From contig NC_080053.1 in NCBI RefSeq assembly GCF_026212465.1, forward strand, positions 8,311,054 through 8,375,053: a stretch of 64,000 bases of DNA, written 5' to 3'. The position numbers and the translations under genes are program-made. Source of the DNA: Amaranthus tricolor. Its lineage: Eukaryota > Streptophyta > Magnoliopsida > Caryophyllales > Amaranthaceae. Positions 10,620-24,100 of the stretch are shown here, piece after piece; position 1 is the first letter of the stretch; every line of letters starts with the position of its first letter. The notes below the pieces were generated by a model that did no database searches, was not told the origin of the DNA, and saw only the letters and a program-made list of their open reading frames with translations.

Positions 10620-11640
10620 ACGTACCCGTCACAACTCCCTATGTAGTCTCAACTTCATCCCTCTTAAGAGCCATACACTTCCTGGTAGCTTTGGTGCCAC
10701 TGGCTGGTGTATCGAAAAATGCTCTCGAGGAGCCTTTTAAAGTGGAACCCTGACTCTGCTGAGCGCGCTCGAATGATGATTGTGGTTGACTGTGTCGTCT
10801 ATCTTGAGCAACACTAGCCTGACTCATTGTTGGTCTCTAAGATGAACCCTAAGGTGTCCCTATGAATCCTTGTTCGCGAAGGAATTTGTAGCAATCGAAC
10901 CTTTTGGGACCTTTCTTCCCACAATCTACGACCATGAGAAGGGCTCAATGATGGGCTTCCAAAACTAGATCCCTACTCCCTAAGTGACTGGGTAGGAGCT
11001 AAATATCATCAACCCCTTGCACTCTGTGATATCTCATAAGAGTCCTCTCTTTGTCGTTTTACACATAGGTGGCCTTTTATTCATCCCATAAACATTCAGC
11101 CTCACACGTCTCTAACTAACTCATGCCTTAAATTCCTCATACGCTCTCAGATGTCAATGTTCAACCCCGATAAGAATCTCTAAGCTCTGAACCTCTCCCT
11201 TATCCTCATATCATCAACGTAGCCAACTCCATGAATCGGACGTAGTAGTGATGAACAGTCTGGTTACCCTTAATACGCCTAGAATACTTGTTGAACATCT
11301 TCCACTAATGGTGCATAAGGAAGAACTCATCTCAAAGCGTTGATACAAAGAGGCTCCAAGAAGGAGAAGGAACTGTAGTGGTATGCTCTAATGAAAAAGC
11401 GGAGGAAGCTGGCAGAAGGGCATCTCTATGGATGACCCACTAAGTATCGGCATCACCAGTTAAGTAGTCTACAGCTGTCTCTACCCTTATATCCTTAAGT
11501 GACTTTAGTATTTCAAACACCTTTTCTATCTCCTAAATCCAGTAATCAAGTCTAGTTGGAGAACCTTTACCATCATACTTTTTAGGTTCCATTCTCTGAA
11601 TAACCATAGCCTATCGGCCCTATGTCATTTCACAAATCAT
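10620..11640 (-). pseudogene. Ty3/gypsy-type gag remnant
   Basis: Read on the minus strand from about 11590: EPKKYDGKGSPTRLDYWI, a stop, EIEKVFEILKSLKDIRVETA then VDYLTGDADT.WV. This is the retrotransposon gag domain start (PPxFDGxxDPxxxxxWIxxIExIFE...AxxYLxGxAxxWW). Further downstream come broken gag and a zinc-knuckle-like CGKKGPKRFDC near 10920, then an open tail ending near 10639 (MSQASVAQDRRHSQPQ...). Several stops and frameshifts make it non-functional. No protease or polymerase follows to the left, so only gag is retained. Confidence 0.65.
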
Positions 11641-12143
11641 CCCTCGGAGTACTATAGGTATGAAATTGGAGAATCTGTTGTTGCTGAAGAAACTAAAGCT
11701 GCTGCTCTGTGTGGAACATGTTCAACATAGTCTCAATCTATTTCACTATGGCTGTGACCATGGGATAGCAGTCACAGTAGGATCATACCTCACATGCGGT
11801 GTTCTATTTGACGTTATCGTACGCTCCAAACCAAAGGAGTCCGGAGACTATCCTAACCTCATCAAAATTAGGTCGCTCTTCATGACCAGCTGCGTGAGGC
11901 TAACGATTCTTGTTGATATCTATACATACATAGACAAGCAAAGAAAACATAGTTTAGCAATAATATACAACTTGGTGAAGGTATATGTAATTATATATAC
12001 TAATGTCTAAATTGCTGTAAAAAGATAACTAAGCCAAACGTTTGCGTCTCGATATTCTATTGATTATCACTACCCTAGACTCTAACTTCACACGTAATGA
12101 CTTCACTCTACCACATCTTTAACTTATATACTTATTGCCCATT

Positions 12144-13340
12144 GTTAGCTGCATTTTATTCATATTTTATTCCAATCAGTTGGCTTCTTTATATTGGGAT
12201 TTTGCATAACTGTGCTTGCTTTATTTGGGATTTTACGCTTGGTTGGGTATTTTGGTGTTTTGTGCATTTTACGTAATATTCAACAAAATCGATCACAAAC
12301 CAAGTACATTTAGCGCATACAATACTCACTTAACTTCGAAAGCTCAAGTAATTAAAGCCTTGATGACCCAAGTCAAGGAAATAAGGCCAAAAGGAGCTAA
12401 AGTAGACCCTTCTAAGCCCACTCGGCCAAAACTAGGTCGAGCCAAGCTTTCTCGAACATAAAAAGACTTGTATTAGAGATAGAAGCTGAGCAGGACCATC
12501 CTGAAGGCCGCTCGACCCGGTCGAGCGATGTTGGCTTGGGTCGAGTGAAAGTACCATTCACTTCAAGTAGCTTCAAAATGTCGAGATAAGCATTTTAATT
12601 GGGTCGAGCGAGCTCGTTCGGTCGAACGGACAGGTCGAGCGGAGCCTTTTTTTGGTGACTGCTTTGTTTTTAAAGATTTTGACCTGTGTGCCCGATGCTC
12701 GCTCGACAGGTCGAGCAGATTGGCTCGGGTTGAGCGATCTAGGCGATCAGAAATAATTACGCTTTTAAAAGCTGCTGATTAGATGTCCTACCCATTTTCT
12801 TATGCCTCTCATACTCTACTGCTCCACCACCCCTATTTGCCACCCATCTATAGCCTACCTATCTTACACATAGGGTGGTGGAGAAATCATGAAGTCACCA
12901 CCCACCACTTGTCCTCCCTCCTTTAAACAGAGAAGAAGGCTCAAGCAAATCATCCATTTTCTTCTACAACTCATGTTCTGAATTTTAAGCTTTCATTAGT
13001 TAGTTTTAATCTTCCTTTATGTATTTTCCTTGATTTATTCTTGTACTCTTTGTTGCAATGTCTATTCAAACACTTATTAGAAGGTTCCAGCTTTTGATTA
13101 GTTCATTTTTGAAGATCATTTGATATATTCATGTAATTGAGATTAAGTCAATCTATTGAAGCATTTCATCAAACATTTGGATTGCATTTGGAGCTTATGG
13201 TGTTTATCATTGGAACTTTAGTTCTTCAATTGATTATTTTCTTTGGATTGAATTCCAAGCTAGTAATTTCTATTCCCAACATTTAATTGCTTTTGATTTT
13301 ACATGGTCAAGTATTTAAAATAATTCTCTTAAAACATTTC
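12144..13340. mobile_element. LTR-like segment of a retrotransposon (boundaries uncertain)
   Basis: Non-coding block beginning near TGTTAGCTGCATTTTATTCA. It contains a cluster of degenerate palindromic (G)GTCGAGCG motifs between about 12480 and 12760 in both orientations. A comparable cluster of ATTCGAGCGAAT motifs occurs inside the LTR-like region at 58.5-58.8 kb, suggesting the same class of Athila/Tat-type LTR. No primer site or paired LTR was found. Confidence 0.4.
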
Positions 13341-13596
13341 TTATATTTTCATTTAATTTGTATGTCCTAAAATATGTCTGCCCAATTATATAAGCATTTG
13401 CATTTATATACTATTCTTGTCCTCCTACAATATAATGATCATTTCTAAAGATCAACACCATGAACCATATAGTTGTGATGATCTAATGGTTACATATTAT
13501 AAATCTTATATTTTGACTTATAAGGAACAAAACAAAATTACATAATATTTTAATAATCGCTCGTTATTTTATTATTATTTTATAGGTAACGTATTA

Positions 13597-13975
13597 CTCC
13601 TTTCGTTCTTTTTTGATCTTCCACATTAATATAACGGGTATTTTCAAAAGTTCTTTCACATTAATATAACGGGTAATTTCAAAAGTTCTTCCACTTTGGA
13701 ATACTTTCTATTTTTAGAAAGTTTTTATCTCACTTCTACCCCTTAAAACTCCCCCTTTTCTTTTAATGTACCCATTTTCTTTTATTTATAATTATTTTCT
13801 CTCTCTCGTAGTTTCAATACAATCATTACTTCACACTACTATTTAATTAAAATAATACCCATTACAACCTCATATTTTCAATACAATCATTACTTCACAC
13901 TACTATTTAATTAAAATAATACCCACTACAACCCAAAGATTCTATCTTCCTTGATATGTGTGAAAAACCCAAAGT
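13597..13975 (+). mobile_element. Stowaway-type MITE, copy 1 (right end decayed), in the protease promoter
   Basis: Starts TA|CTCCTTTCGTTC and aligns along most of its length with the intact MITE at 19171-19535 (shared AACGGGTA, CTTCCACTTT, GTACCCATTTTCTTTTATTT, AATACAATCATTACTTCACA). Unlike that copy it has an extra internal duplication of ~36 bp (CACATTAATATAACGGGTA twice at 13624 and 13658). Its right GGAGGGAG terminus is lost. It lies about 200 bp upstream of the TATA box. Confidence 0.8.
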
Positions 13976-14178
13976 GAAAGATAAAAAAACAACGAATGGG
14001 TATTAAAAATCCAAATGCAAATAAAGAAATAAATAAATAAATTGAGCTATATATACTCAACCCTTATTTACTAAAATGTTGTGTGTATGAAATTAGGATA
14101 ATAAAGGGCAAGGAGGTGACGTGCAAGTACAAGATTAATTAAATGATATATTAACACAATGGAAGAGTCTCAAACCCT

Positions 14179-14186
14179 ATATATAC
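14179..14186 (+). promoter_or_regulatory. TATA box of the aspartic protease gene
   Basis: TATATATA lies 113 bp before the predicted start codon at 14299, the only good match just upstream, leaving a 5' leader of roughly 80-90 nt. Confidence 0.6.
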
Positions 14187-14298
14187 AAGTAGGCCTCCAA
14201 GAACAGAATTTCGGATTTGGATCAAACCATACAAAGAGAGAAAAGAAACCAGATAAGTAGATAGCATTAAAGAGAGTGAGTGGTGGGGCTAATACATT

Positions 14299-14539
14299 AT
14301 GGCCTCTACTTTTCTGATTCAAACTATCAAGTTGGGGAAATGCTTCATTTGTCTTTCTATGGTTGTTGTTCTTCATGTTTGTTTTAGTAATTCTCATTGG
14401 TTTGTTGATGCAAAAGATGTAGTTTTTAAAGCTACGCATAGTGAACTTAATTTGGACCTTCAAAATCACTTTCACACTGTTGAAATTAGCTCTCTTCTTC
14501 CTGCTTCTGAGGATGAAAGTTGCAATGCTTCCCCAAAAG
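14299..14539 (+). CDS. Aspartic protease exon 1
   Basis: ATG at 14299 opens [15 protein letters not shown] and a hydrophobic segment. The exon ends ...SCNASPK plus one base before the GT donor at 14540. It encodes the signal peptide and the start of the propeptide. Confidence 0.88.
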
Positions 14540-17500
14540 GTTTGCTCCACTCTTTCTACCTATATCAATTTTATATTAAATTTGCAATTTCTTTCTTCAC
14601 TTTAATTTAGCTGATAAATATATCTTCAAACACCAATTTAAATATATATAGATTATTTTAATCATAACTATTTCATAATTATATTTAAAAAATAAGTTCT
14701 ATTTCCAAAAAAGTTAAATTTAGACAAAATAAAGAGACTAATTTTTTTATTCATTATTTTATATTATTTATAATTGTTTCTTATGTTCGACAACTATAAT
14801 ATACTCTCTTAACTTTTTACTAACAACTTGATTTTCTTATTTTGACTTGTACGTATGTTTTTTATGATAAAAGTATCACTTAAAAGATAAATCCGATCTG
14901 TAAAAAATGTATGTAAATGATGATGTATGTATTATGATGTAAATAGAGTGAAGACAATCCCAAGTATGTATAGTGATAACAAAAATAAATAATTATAAAT
15001 TATAAATACTAATAAAAGAACTGTAAAATAAATAACATACGGCGACTTGTTAGAGTTTTCATAAGTAAATTTTTTTTTTGAAAGTTCATAAATAAATTTA
15101 AAATTGAGTTATTTTTAATAAGGCCATAATTGAGTGCGTGGAAATTTATTTTCCTCATTAAATTTAAAACTAAATATGATAACTATTAAAAAATTTAATT
15201 CATTGTACCAAAATAAAAGTCTTTAAAAAATTAATTGTTCAAAAAAAAAACATTTTATACGTAAGTAACAAAATATTTTTTTAAAAACTATATTTATTTA
15301 AATTATCAAATGTTGTTCGAATTAGGCAAAATTAAAACGAACTAATTAAATTAAATTTTATCAATTCAATATAAGCTCAATTCATTCATAAATAATACTA
15401 GTTTATTTTATTTTATTTTATTTTATTGAATTTTAGAAGACCACAAAAAATATCTTTTAGTCAAATTTACGAACTAAATTAAATTAAATACTTTATTAAG
15501 TTATATTGTTGTCCAAAGTATTATTTTATTAAAATATATATTATTTACAAAAGAGTATTTTTATTATTGCATTATTCAGTGAAATTTTATTTAAATATAT
15601 CTATAAACTAAACTATGTGCATTATACGAGCTTCTAAACTAGTTTGAACTATTTCATTTCTAATTAATAAGTGACGCTAAGCAAAGCTAGTGTTTATGAT
15701 GGTAGATTTTTTAGAAAAATTTAGTTCGTAAAAATTGGTTATGAATAATTATATTCTTCCGTACAGCTTGTTCAATTATAGTAATTATAAGTATGTTTGA
15801 TAATATTTGATGCAAGTTAATTTTTGAAACTATTCATGTATTATAAGACGATGTTGATGGGCTATCTAATTCATTTTTTTAATCATTTATGCAGCTCCTA
15901 ATAATTTCCTCCTTTATGAATACATCCTCTGCCTAATCTTTTTCTTAAACTTAAATATTTGCAATCAAATGTTTCCATCTTCATAAAAAATGGTGTTACA
16001 AAATATTCAGAGTGATAAAATTTTACTCCCTCCTATTTATGTTAAGTGTCCCATTTACTTTATGCACTCTATCCAATGCACTTATTCAATCCTTAATATA
16101 TCGAGTTATGTATAATTAAAAATTATAAAAAATTGATATTAATAATCTTTACATCAAAACGAATCAAATAAGATCTCACATGACTATGTTTTAACTTATA
16201 GATTAATAATAAAATGCAATTTAAGAGTGATAAATGAACAGTGTCTCAAAAGTAGATGGGACACCTAAATTAAATAGGAGGGAGTATATATAATCCTATA
16301 GACTATTACTTATGGTTTTTTGTTGAGGTGATTATTTATGGTTTAATTAACCTAATAATTGATAAAATATTATTATTTTCTTTTTTCTTAATTTCTCTCT
16401 TAAATAAAAAAATCGCAAGATATAAATTAAAAATCAACAAATATCCGTTATAAAAATCACATCAAATGCAATCTTAGTAAATAAAATGAGAGTAAAATAA
16501 AAAATATTGGACCGTAGCTCAAACACAATACATAGAAATCGAGAGTGGTTACACCTGTGCCAATTAGATTGGTAATCAATGTAGTGATAACAACTCAATA
16601 TACAATGTACATGTAATTAGATTGGTCAATCTTGATCAAGTCCGGCACAAGTAGACCCCATGATGCAAATGGAATTGAACAAAATTTGGTATTCAATTAT
16701 TCATGCTTAATCACATAACGCGTCTTATTAATGAAATTGTACCATTTAAGTGACTTAATTTAAGTTTTATAAATTTTGGTAAATCATGTTTCAATATAAT
16801 TCAAGTTATTACTAATATTTTACTTAAAAAGTCTCATTCTTTTAACACTTTCTGAAACAAATTTCTAAAAGACAAATTATAATAAAAATTTGATAAATTA
16901 AAGACAATTAAAATTATAATAATAGCAAAAAATACGCATTTCATGTGATCATCTACAACAATAAATTGATGTGCAACTACTAAAAATCAATTTCCCAATT
17001 ACGTTAGCAATTTAAAGGCAAAAAAATCAAAGTAAATAAACTATTAAATCTACAAGAGGTAATTAAAAAGACAAAAAGTAAATACTAAAACCCAAAATAC
17101 CAATTATACGGTACACCCAGCAAATTTCAACAATAGTTTGAAAGACTCGGCAAATCTAAATAAACAAATAATTTATCAATTTATGTCATTATTAGTGTGA
17201 AATAATTGTTACTGTAATTTTCTTTGATATTGAGATTTTAGAATTATATTAAAAAAAAACAAAGAAATTGATGTGATTTACTTGAAACAAAAAAGAATCT
17301 TTGGCCTTCGATAATCACTAAAATAAAGAGAATAATCTTGAGGAAGAAGACAACCAAGAATAGAAAGAGTCAATTTTGAAAACAAGAATCAATTATTCTA
17401 CTTGTATTATTTGGAAACATAAATTATCATTATTATACTAGTAATTTACAATATAATAGAAATTTTGCGTCCTTAAATATTTTGTTGATTTTGAGGCCCT

Positions 17501-17614
17501 GTGCTAAAGCCAAGATTACCGTCCTTATTAGCCGGGCCTGTTTGGTATTGCTACACGAAATTTGAGACTTGTTTGAAAGTGATCAAGTTTCTTGATGGTG
17601 AATCAAATTCAGCA

Positions 17615-17700
<86 letters not shown>

Positions 17701-17891
17701 CATATATATACATATATATACATATATATACATATATACATATATATACATATATACATATATATATATACATATATACATATATACATATACATATATA
17801 TACATATATATACATATACATATATACATATACATATATATACATATACATATATATACATATACATATATATACATATACATATATATAC

Positions 17892-17960
<69 letters not shown>

Positions 17961-18089
17961 CATATGTATATATACATATACATATGTATATATACATATA
18001 CATATATGTATACATATACATATATGTATACATATACATATATATATGTATACATATATATACATATATATATGTATACATATATATAC

Positions 18090-18122
<33 letters not shown>

Positions 18123-21100
18123 GTGGTTGATCATAATAATGAAATTAAAAGATATAAGATGATAGTGTCCACTTAATAGGTAGGTATTCAAGCAGGGGCA
18201 TGGCCAACCTGTTTTCTTTTTCACAAGCAAAAGGCAGCCAATAAAATTATTCCTCCTTTTTCTTTACACTTCATACTTTATTCCATCTTTTATGGATAGT
18301 AGGTTTTTAGTAAGCAGTCATTATTGAAGAACTCTTCATTTTAAATTTGTTATATGCAGCAGTTGAAAGTCGTTATAATAAATTCTTGATCAATTATGAA
18401 AACCATAATCTGTAAGTGTCAATTTATAACCCCAAATAAATTTTTACAAAACTTGAAGCACAATTCATTTAATATGGCTTATTTTCCGAATATATTTAAA
18501 TACCAAGTCGATATTTATAGGTTAGAACTGCGTACTATTTTCCATGACTTATGTCATTATTTTACTAGTCGTGACTTGAAAAACCTTTTAGACTTTTATA
18601 GTGATTTTGAAAAAATAAAAATGCTTAATATGTGATATTAATAACAATTGATCCTAAACCGCACATCGAATTAGCTGAATCCCCACCATTACATTTGTGC
18701 TAAACAAAATTAGCTAATATTATATTATGTGTTACATATGCTAGAGTATATTATATAAAATAACATACGGCATGATTTATGCTGACTCAAACCTAAATCG
18801 TTTTCCTTTATTTCTCTATGTGGTGACTATTTTAAAAAATAACAACCATCTAATGACCTAAAAAATAAATAGATTACTCAAACTATTGTTACCATTCATT
18901 TGATGACTTGTTTATCAGATGTACTGCAAAAAAAATTCTCACATCATATAGAAATTTTAGGATGTAAATAAAAATTGAATTTAACATGTATTGTATTTTA
19001 TATTTATTACTATGAAAGGATAAAATTGTTCTATTTTTAATATACCTTAACAATCATAAATTATCATAATAATTGAAAATTTAACCCTTTTTCTTCATGA
19101 TAAAATTTTAATTTGGACTATACTTATGCAAAGATACAAGTGAAAGAAGGAATAGACAGAATATGTAATACTCCCTCCGTTCCTTTTTGATCTTCCACAT
19201 TACTATAACGGGTAGTTTTAAAAGTTCTTCCACTTTAGAATACTTTTTATTTTTAGAAAGTTTTTATCTCACTTTTACCCCTTAAAATCCCCCTTTTCTT
19301 TTAATGTACCCATTTTCTTTTATTTATAATTATTTTCTCTCTCATACTTCCAATACAATCATTACTTCACACTACTATTTAATTAAAATAATACCCACTA
19401 CAACCTCATACTTTCAATACAATCATTACTTCCCACTATTATATAATTAAAATAATACCCACTACCACCAAAGATTCTCTTTTCTTAATCTTTGTGAAAT
19501 ACCTAAATAGGAAGAACAAATAGGAACGGAGGGAGTACTTTCTAATTTTCTTTTTATCCTCAACTTATTAAAAAATATCATAAAAATGTATCTATCTAAA
19601 CCGACTTATAGTTATTGAAGTACCTCATATAAGAATGTTAGTTTTTAAAGATTGTAAGAAAGAAAAAACATAAATACAAAGACAGAGGGATTAACCTAAT
19701 TTTATTTTGGCACTTTTGGAATATAACACTAAAAATCAGAGAAGAGAAAGGAGAGTTCATTAGAGGTGAGGCATAAATATGGGCCCTGCTCCACCTTGGA
19801 TTTGGACAAAACAAGCCGCCCTAGCCATGTGGAAATCCTAAGACACGATGAAGAGCGAGTTCAATCAATAAGAGAGCGAGTCAGACCCAAAACGGTTGAG
19901 GTTGACTCGTTCGAGTTGTACAATGTACCTAAAAAGGACAGGATGAAACAGAAGGCAGTGGGCCTCCCAGCAATGTCCGGAAGCACAATTGGGTCTGGAA
20001 ATTATATCGTCACTATTGGGCTTGGGACTCCTAAGAAGGATCTCTCTCTTATATTTGATACAGGTACAAGTTTCAATTTTTTTTTTTTAATTTTATGTTT
20101 AGAAAATTTTAACACTAATTTTTGAATGAGACATTATCACGGTAAGATAATTTCTATTAGGCTGACTCAATATATATTTATTGTCTTAAAGTGATCACTT
20201 ATAACGTTAAAATGATCACTTACAATCTTAAAATATTCACTTTTACTTACAATCTTAAAATATTCACTTTTTATAGTTTTAGAGTGTTTACTTATAACCT
20301 TAAAATAATCACTTACGATCTTAAAGTAATCAATTAAAGAAATGGGCTAATTATATGGGCCCGTCTCATGTAAGATGGTCTCATATAAGACGAGCTGGTT
20401 TTTTAAACATTAATAAAATAATAATTTGCATATTACAGCTATAAAATTTACTTTTGCGAATTATCGCTTCAATGTTTATTTTTTGTGAATTAGAGCCACC
20501 AAATTATCAATGTTTACATGTTTAGGCCAAAAATACAAAACTCTGACAACTTAATCAAAAATTTCGACCACCAAAATGGTCGAAATTCTATGTTTTGGCC
20601 TGAAAATTTTGATACTTTAGATGTTGTAATTTCCAAAAATAAATAATAAAATTATAATTGACAAAAATGCTAAACTTAAAGGCAGTATTTCGTAAAATTT
20701 GAAAAATTGACTATAAACAGTTTGGCATTATGTTCTAGTGTATTATTCCAATCGTAATTAATCCCACCTATTGATTAATCATAAATAATTAGGGTATTTT
20801 CCTAGAATAAACTTTGGTACCCGATAACCTGCTATAGTAGGTAATTCAGCAAAAAGCCTAACCGAAAATTAATATAAAAATAGAGAAAAGTTTTTAAATT
20901 TTACATAAAAAATATCATATATTTTTTTTTAACATTTTGTCTACAAGTTATTTAATTTATTATTTTTTTTAAAACAATTTGCTATTACAAGTTATCTGGT
21001 TACCAAGTGTACTATAGGAAAATACTCCAAAGTTGAGATTATTTATGGTTAATCAATAGGTGGAATTATTATAGAAAAATCATGAAAATGTTTTATTATT

Positions 21101-24100
21101 CTAGGTAATTTTTCTTAATTAATTTTTGTTATTAAATCCATTTTTAGTTATAGAATTGATTAATTGAACTTGTTTTTATAAAATTCTATGTAATTGCTTA
21201 TGTTTGTGCTTTTCAAATGCATTTATTTGACCTAAACTACAAAATTAAATAAAATTGACGTATTGATTAGTCATATATCACAAAAATTAAATAAAATTGA
21301 CGTATTGATTAGACATATATTTATTGCATAAAATGATGGCAAAGAAATTTGTGTAATGACTTGGTTGTTGATGGTAATTGAATTAAACTAATTAATTTAG
21401 ATGTACATATCTCTCGTATAAAGCATGCATGACACATGTATTTAATAGGTCCTTTTTTTCCTTTTCTACGTCTACTTTAAAATTATTTTTACTTTTAAGA
21501 GAAAAAAATTTTATTATTATTTTTAGAGATATATTAAAAATAAAATATATTCAGATAAGATTTTGTTAAATTATTTAATTAGATAATATTTTATTATACA
21601 CCTTTTATAATTTTTTATGATTCATATATAAACTCATTGACGTTTAAAATTTGTTTTGTAAAAGCGAACAAATCAAAAAAAAGTAGGTAGTATTAAAGAA
21701 GTCTAAAAGCACTACACTTATTGTTGTTTCAATCTATATAAATAAATAATAAAATATACTAGCTACATGTCAAATTATGAATAAATTTTTTCTTTATTTT
21801 AAATTTCTAAGAGTAAGTATTTCAGAATAGAAAATATATTTCTTTATGATGTTGAGTAGGGATAGATATGGGTCGAATTTAGGTTGGTTCTCGCTCGATT
21901 CAGATCTAGGACTTTTTTTAATTGGATTCAAATCCATGGGGTGTAGAATTAAAAATATTATGTTTTATTGGACTTACTTCTATAGGGATGGGCATGAGTG
22001 GGATCTAGTATAGGTATGTGTTTTTTTTGGGTTGGGTCTCTCTAGATCCAAATCCAGACCCTATAAATAAATAATAATAACATTTTGTATAATTTTTTTC
22101 AATTTGTATAAAGAAAATTATTGAATATAATTATTTTAAGTTAACAAGGATTTTATAATACTGTATAATAATTGAGAAAGTAAATACACAAAATTTTTCA
22201 ACATTCAAGTTTGTAAAATAAAATATTCACCAAATCTTTTGATTTTCAAAGTACAAATTAAACCACTACATTTTAAAGCATATAACGTGATAAAATTTTG
22301 AATGAAACAAACAAATACATATAATAGTTTTTATATAATTTAAAAAAAATGTAAAAGGGTTCATGGATCAAATCTTGGTCTTAAAACTAAAGACCCGAAC
22401 CAGATTCTAAGCTCATAGACCCAAATCTAATTCGAGCCCTTAGGGCTCAAAAGTAAAGAGATTCAAACCTTTAAATTAGGATTGAGTCGAGTCGAATGTA
22501 GACCCCTTAGGGTACAAGACCTATCCACATTCCTAATGGTGACTAGTGAGATTGTTAACAAGTAATTCGTTATATAATATGGTGTTTAATTGGTTGTTAT
22601 GTTATTATTTGGGAAAAATTTGTCAAGTCAATTTGCATTTACATAGGATTCCAGCGTTGTGGTCTATTTCAATATTTCATTGGACATACACTAAAAACTT
22701 ATTTCATTGCACACTTTTGATTGCCATTAGGCCCAAAGAATAGTAATTTGATGATTTTCTTTAGCACATTTGGTACATACTAACAAATCGTTCAATGAAT
22801 CCAGGCAGTGATTTCACATGGACACAATGTGCACCATGCAAAAAGAGTTGTTACAAGCAAAAGGATCCCATCTTCGATCCCACAGAATCATCAACATATT
22901 CGAACATTACGTGCTCCTCCCCCCTATGCTCAAAGGTGAGATCGGCCACCAGTGCTTCGCCAGGATGTTCTTCCTCGACTTGCATCTATGGTATCCAATA
23001 TGGGGACTCATCCTTCTCAGTTGGGTTCTTTGCCAAAGATACGCTAAGTTTAGGCTCTTATAATACTATTCCAAACTTCTATTTTGGATGTGGGGAGAAC
23101 AATCAAGGCCTTTTTGGTGGGTCTGCTGGGCTTCTTGGGCTTGGACGGAACCAATTGTCGTTTATGTCACAATGTGCACCAAAGTATGGCAAGTATTTCT
23201 CTTATTGTTTGCCTTCCAGATCTACCTCTACTGGACACCTTACTTTTGGTAAAGGAGGCACGGTAAGTATTTTAAAACTTCATTGGTTTTGTAATTTGCA
23301 TACGAATTTATCGGGTGTGATTAGCAAAATTTCAGATAAAACTTATCTAACACTCAATAGCATGATCGTAAGTAGAAATCGAAAAACAACCTTTAAAGCT
23401 TGAATGAAGCGGTTTGTAGGCAATGAATACTTCAAAGTATTATTTGGCTATCGATCTCTTCAAGTGACATCAATGTCGTTTTTGACATATTATGTGAGAT
23501 AGGTAAATTAAAAGAAACGAGCCCTCTCTATAGAGGTTTGTTTGGTAAATATTGAAACAGACTTCTAAATATTATAATTATCATAACAAATATAGACGGG
23601 TTATATATTTCTACATTGATAGAAGAACTATAAATATAATTTTCAGATAATTTTATAATAAGCAAAATATAATGTAAACTTTCGTGAATGTCCAATCTTA
23701 TTGGCCCAATTATGTATAAAATTTATAAATTACTAAAATAGTGTTTCCTCCGTTCTTTTATGTTGTTATTGTTTACTTTTTGCACAGTTTTCAAAGCAAA
23801 TTTTAAACTTCACATACATTAAGACGAATCTAGAGAAATCTTATATGAATATATTTTATCTTTTCTAAATATGTGTCAAAAATATGAATCAAATTTCTTT
23901 TTTCTTAAGGTGGAATATTCAAAATGGGAAGAACATTAAAAAAACGGAGAGAATACTATTCTTATTTCTATTATTTATTTCAAACTATATTTAGTAATTG
24001 TTGAAAATGTCTTATGACGCAATTTCCTTCAATTTCTGTTTTCATATTTCTACAATGATTTTCTTATATCCTTCTATACAAATGTGTGTAGTTTTTTTAA

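Noticed and set aside
11660..12010. 116-residue plus-strand frame
   Set aside because: No recognisable motif. It lies next to a minus-strand gag remnant and is probably antisense to, or just beyond, its N-terminal part.
17501..18230. Long Tyr/Ile/His open frames on both strands
   Set aside because: Products of the TA/CATA microsatellite. Frames open on both strands at once are expected for such repeats.
20064..20125. Extension of protease exon 2 past DTGTS to a stop
   Set aside because: The GT donor after DT-G restores DTGSDFTW when joined to 22805; the read-through ([10 protein letters not shown]) is intronic.
22818..23266. Two alternative frames overlapping protease exon 3
   Set aside because: They are shadows: the main frame carries the catalytic and cysteine motifs and joins the other exons in phase.
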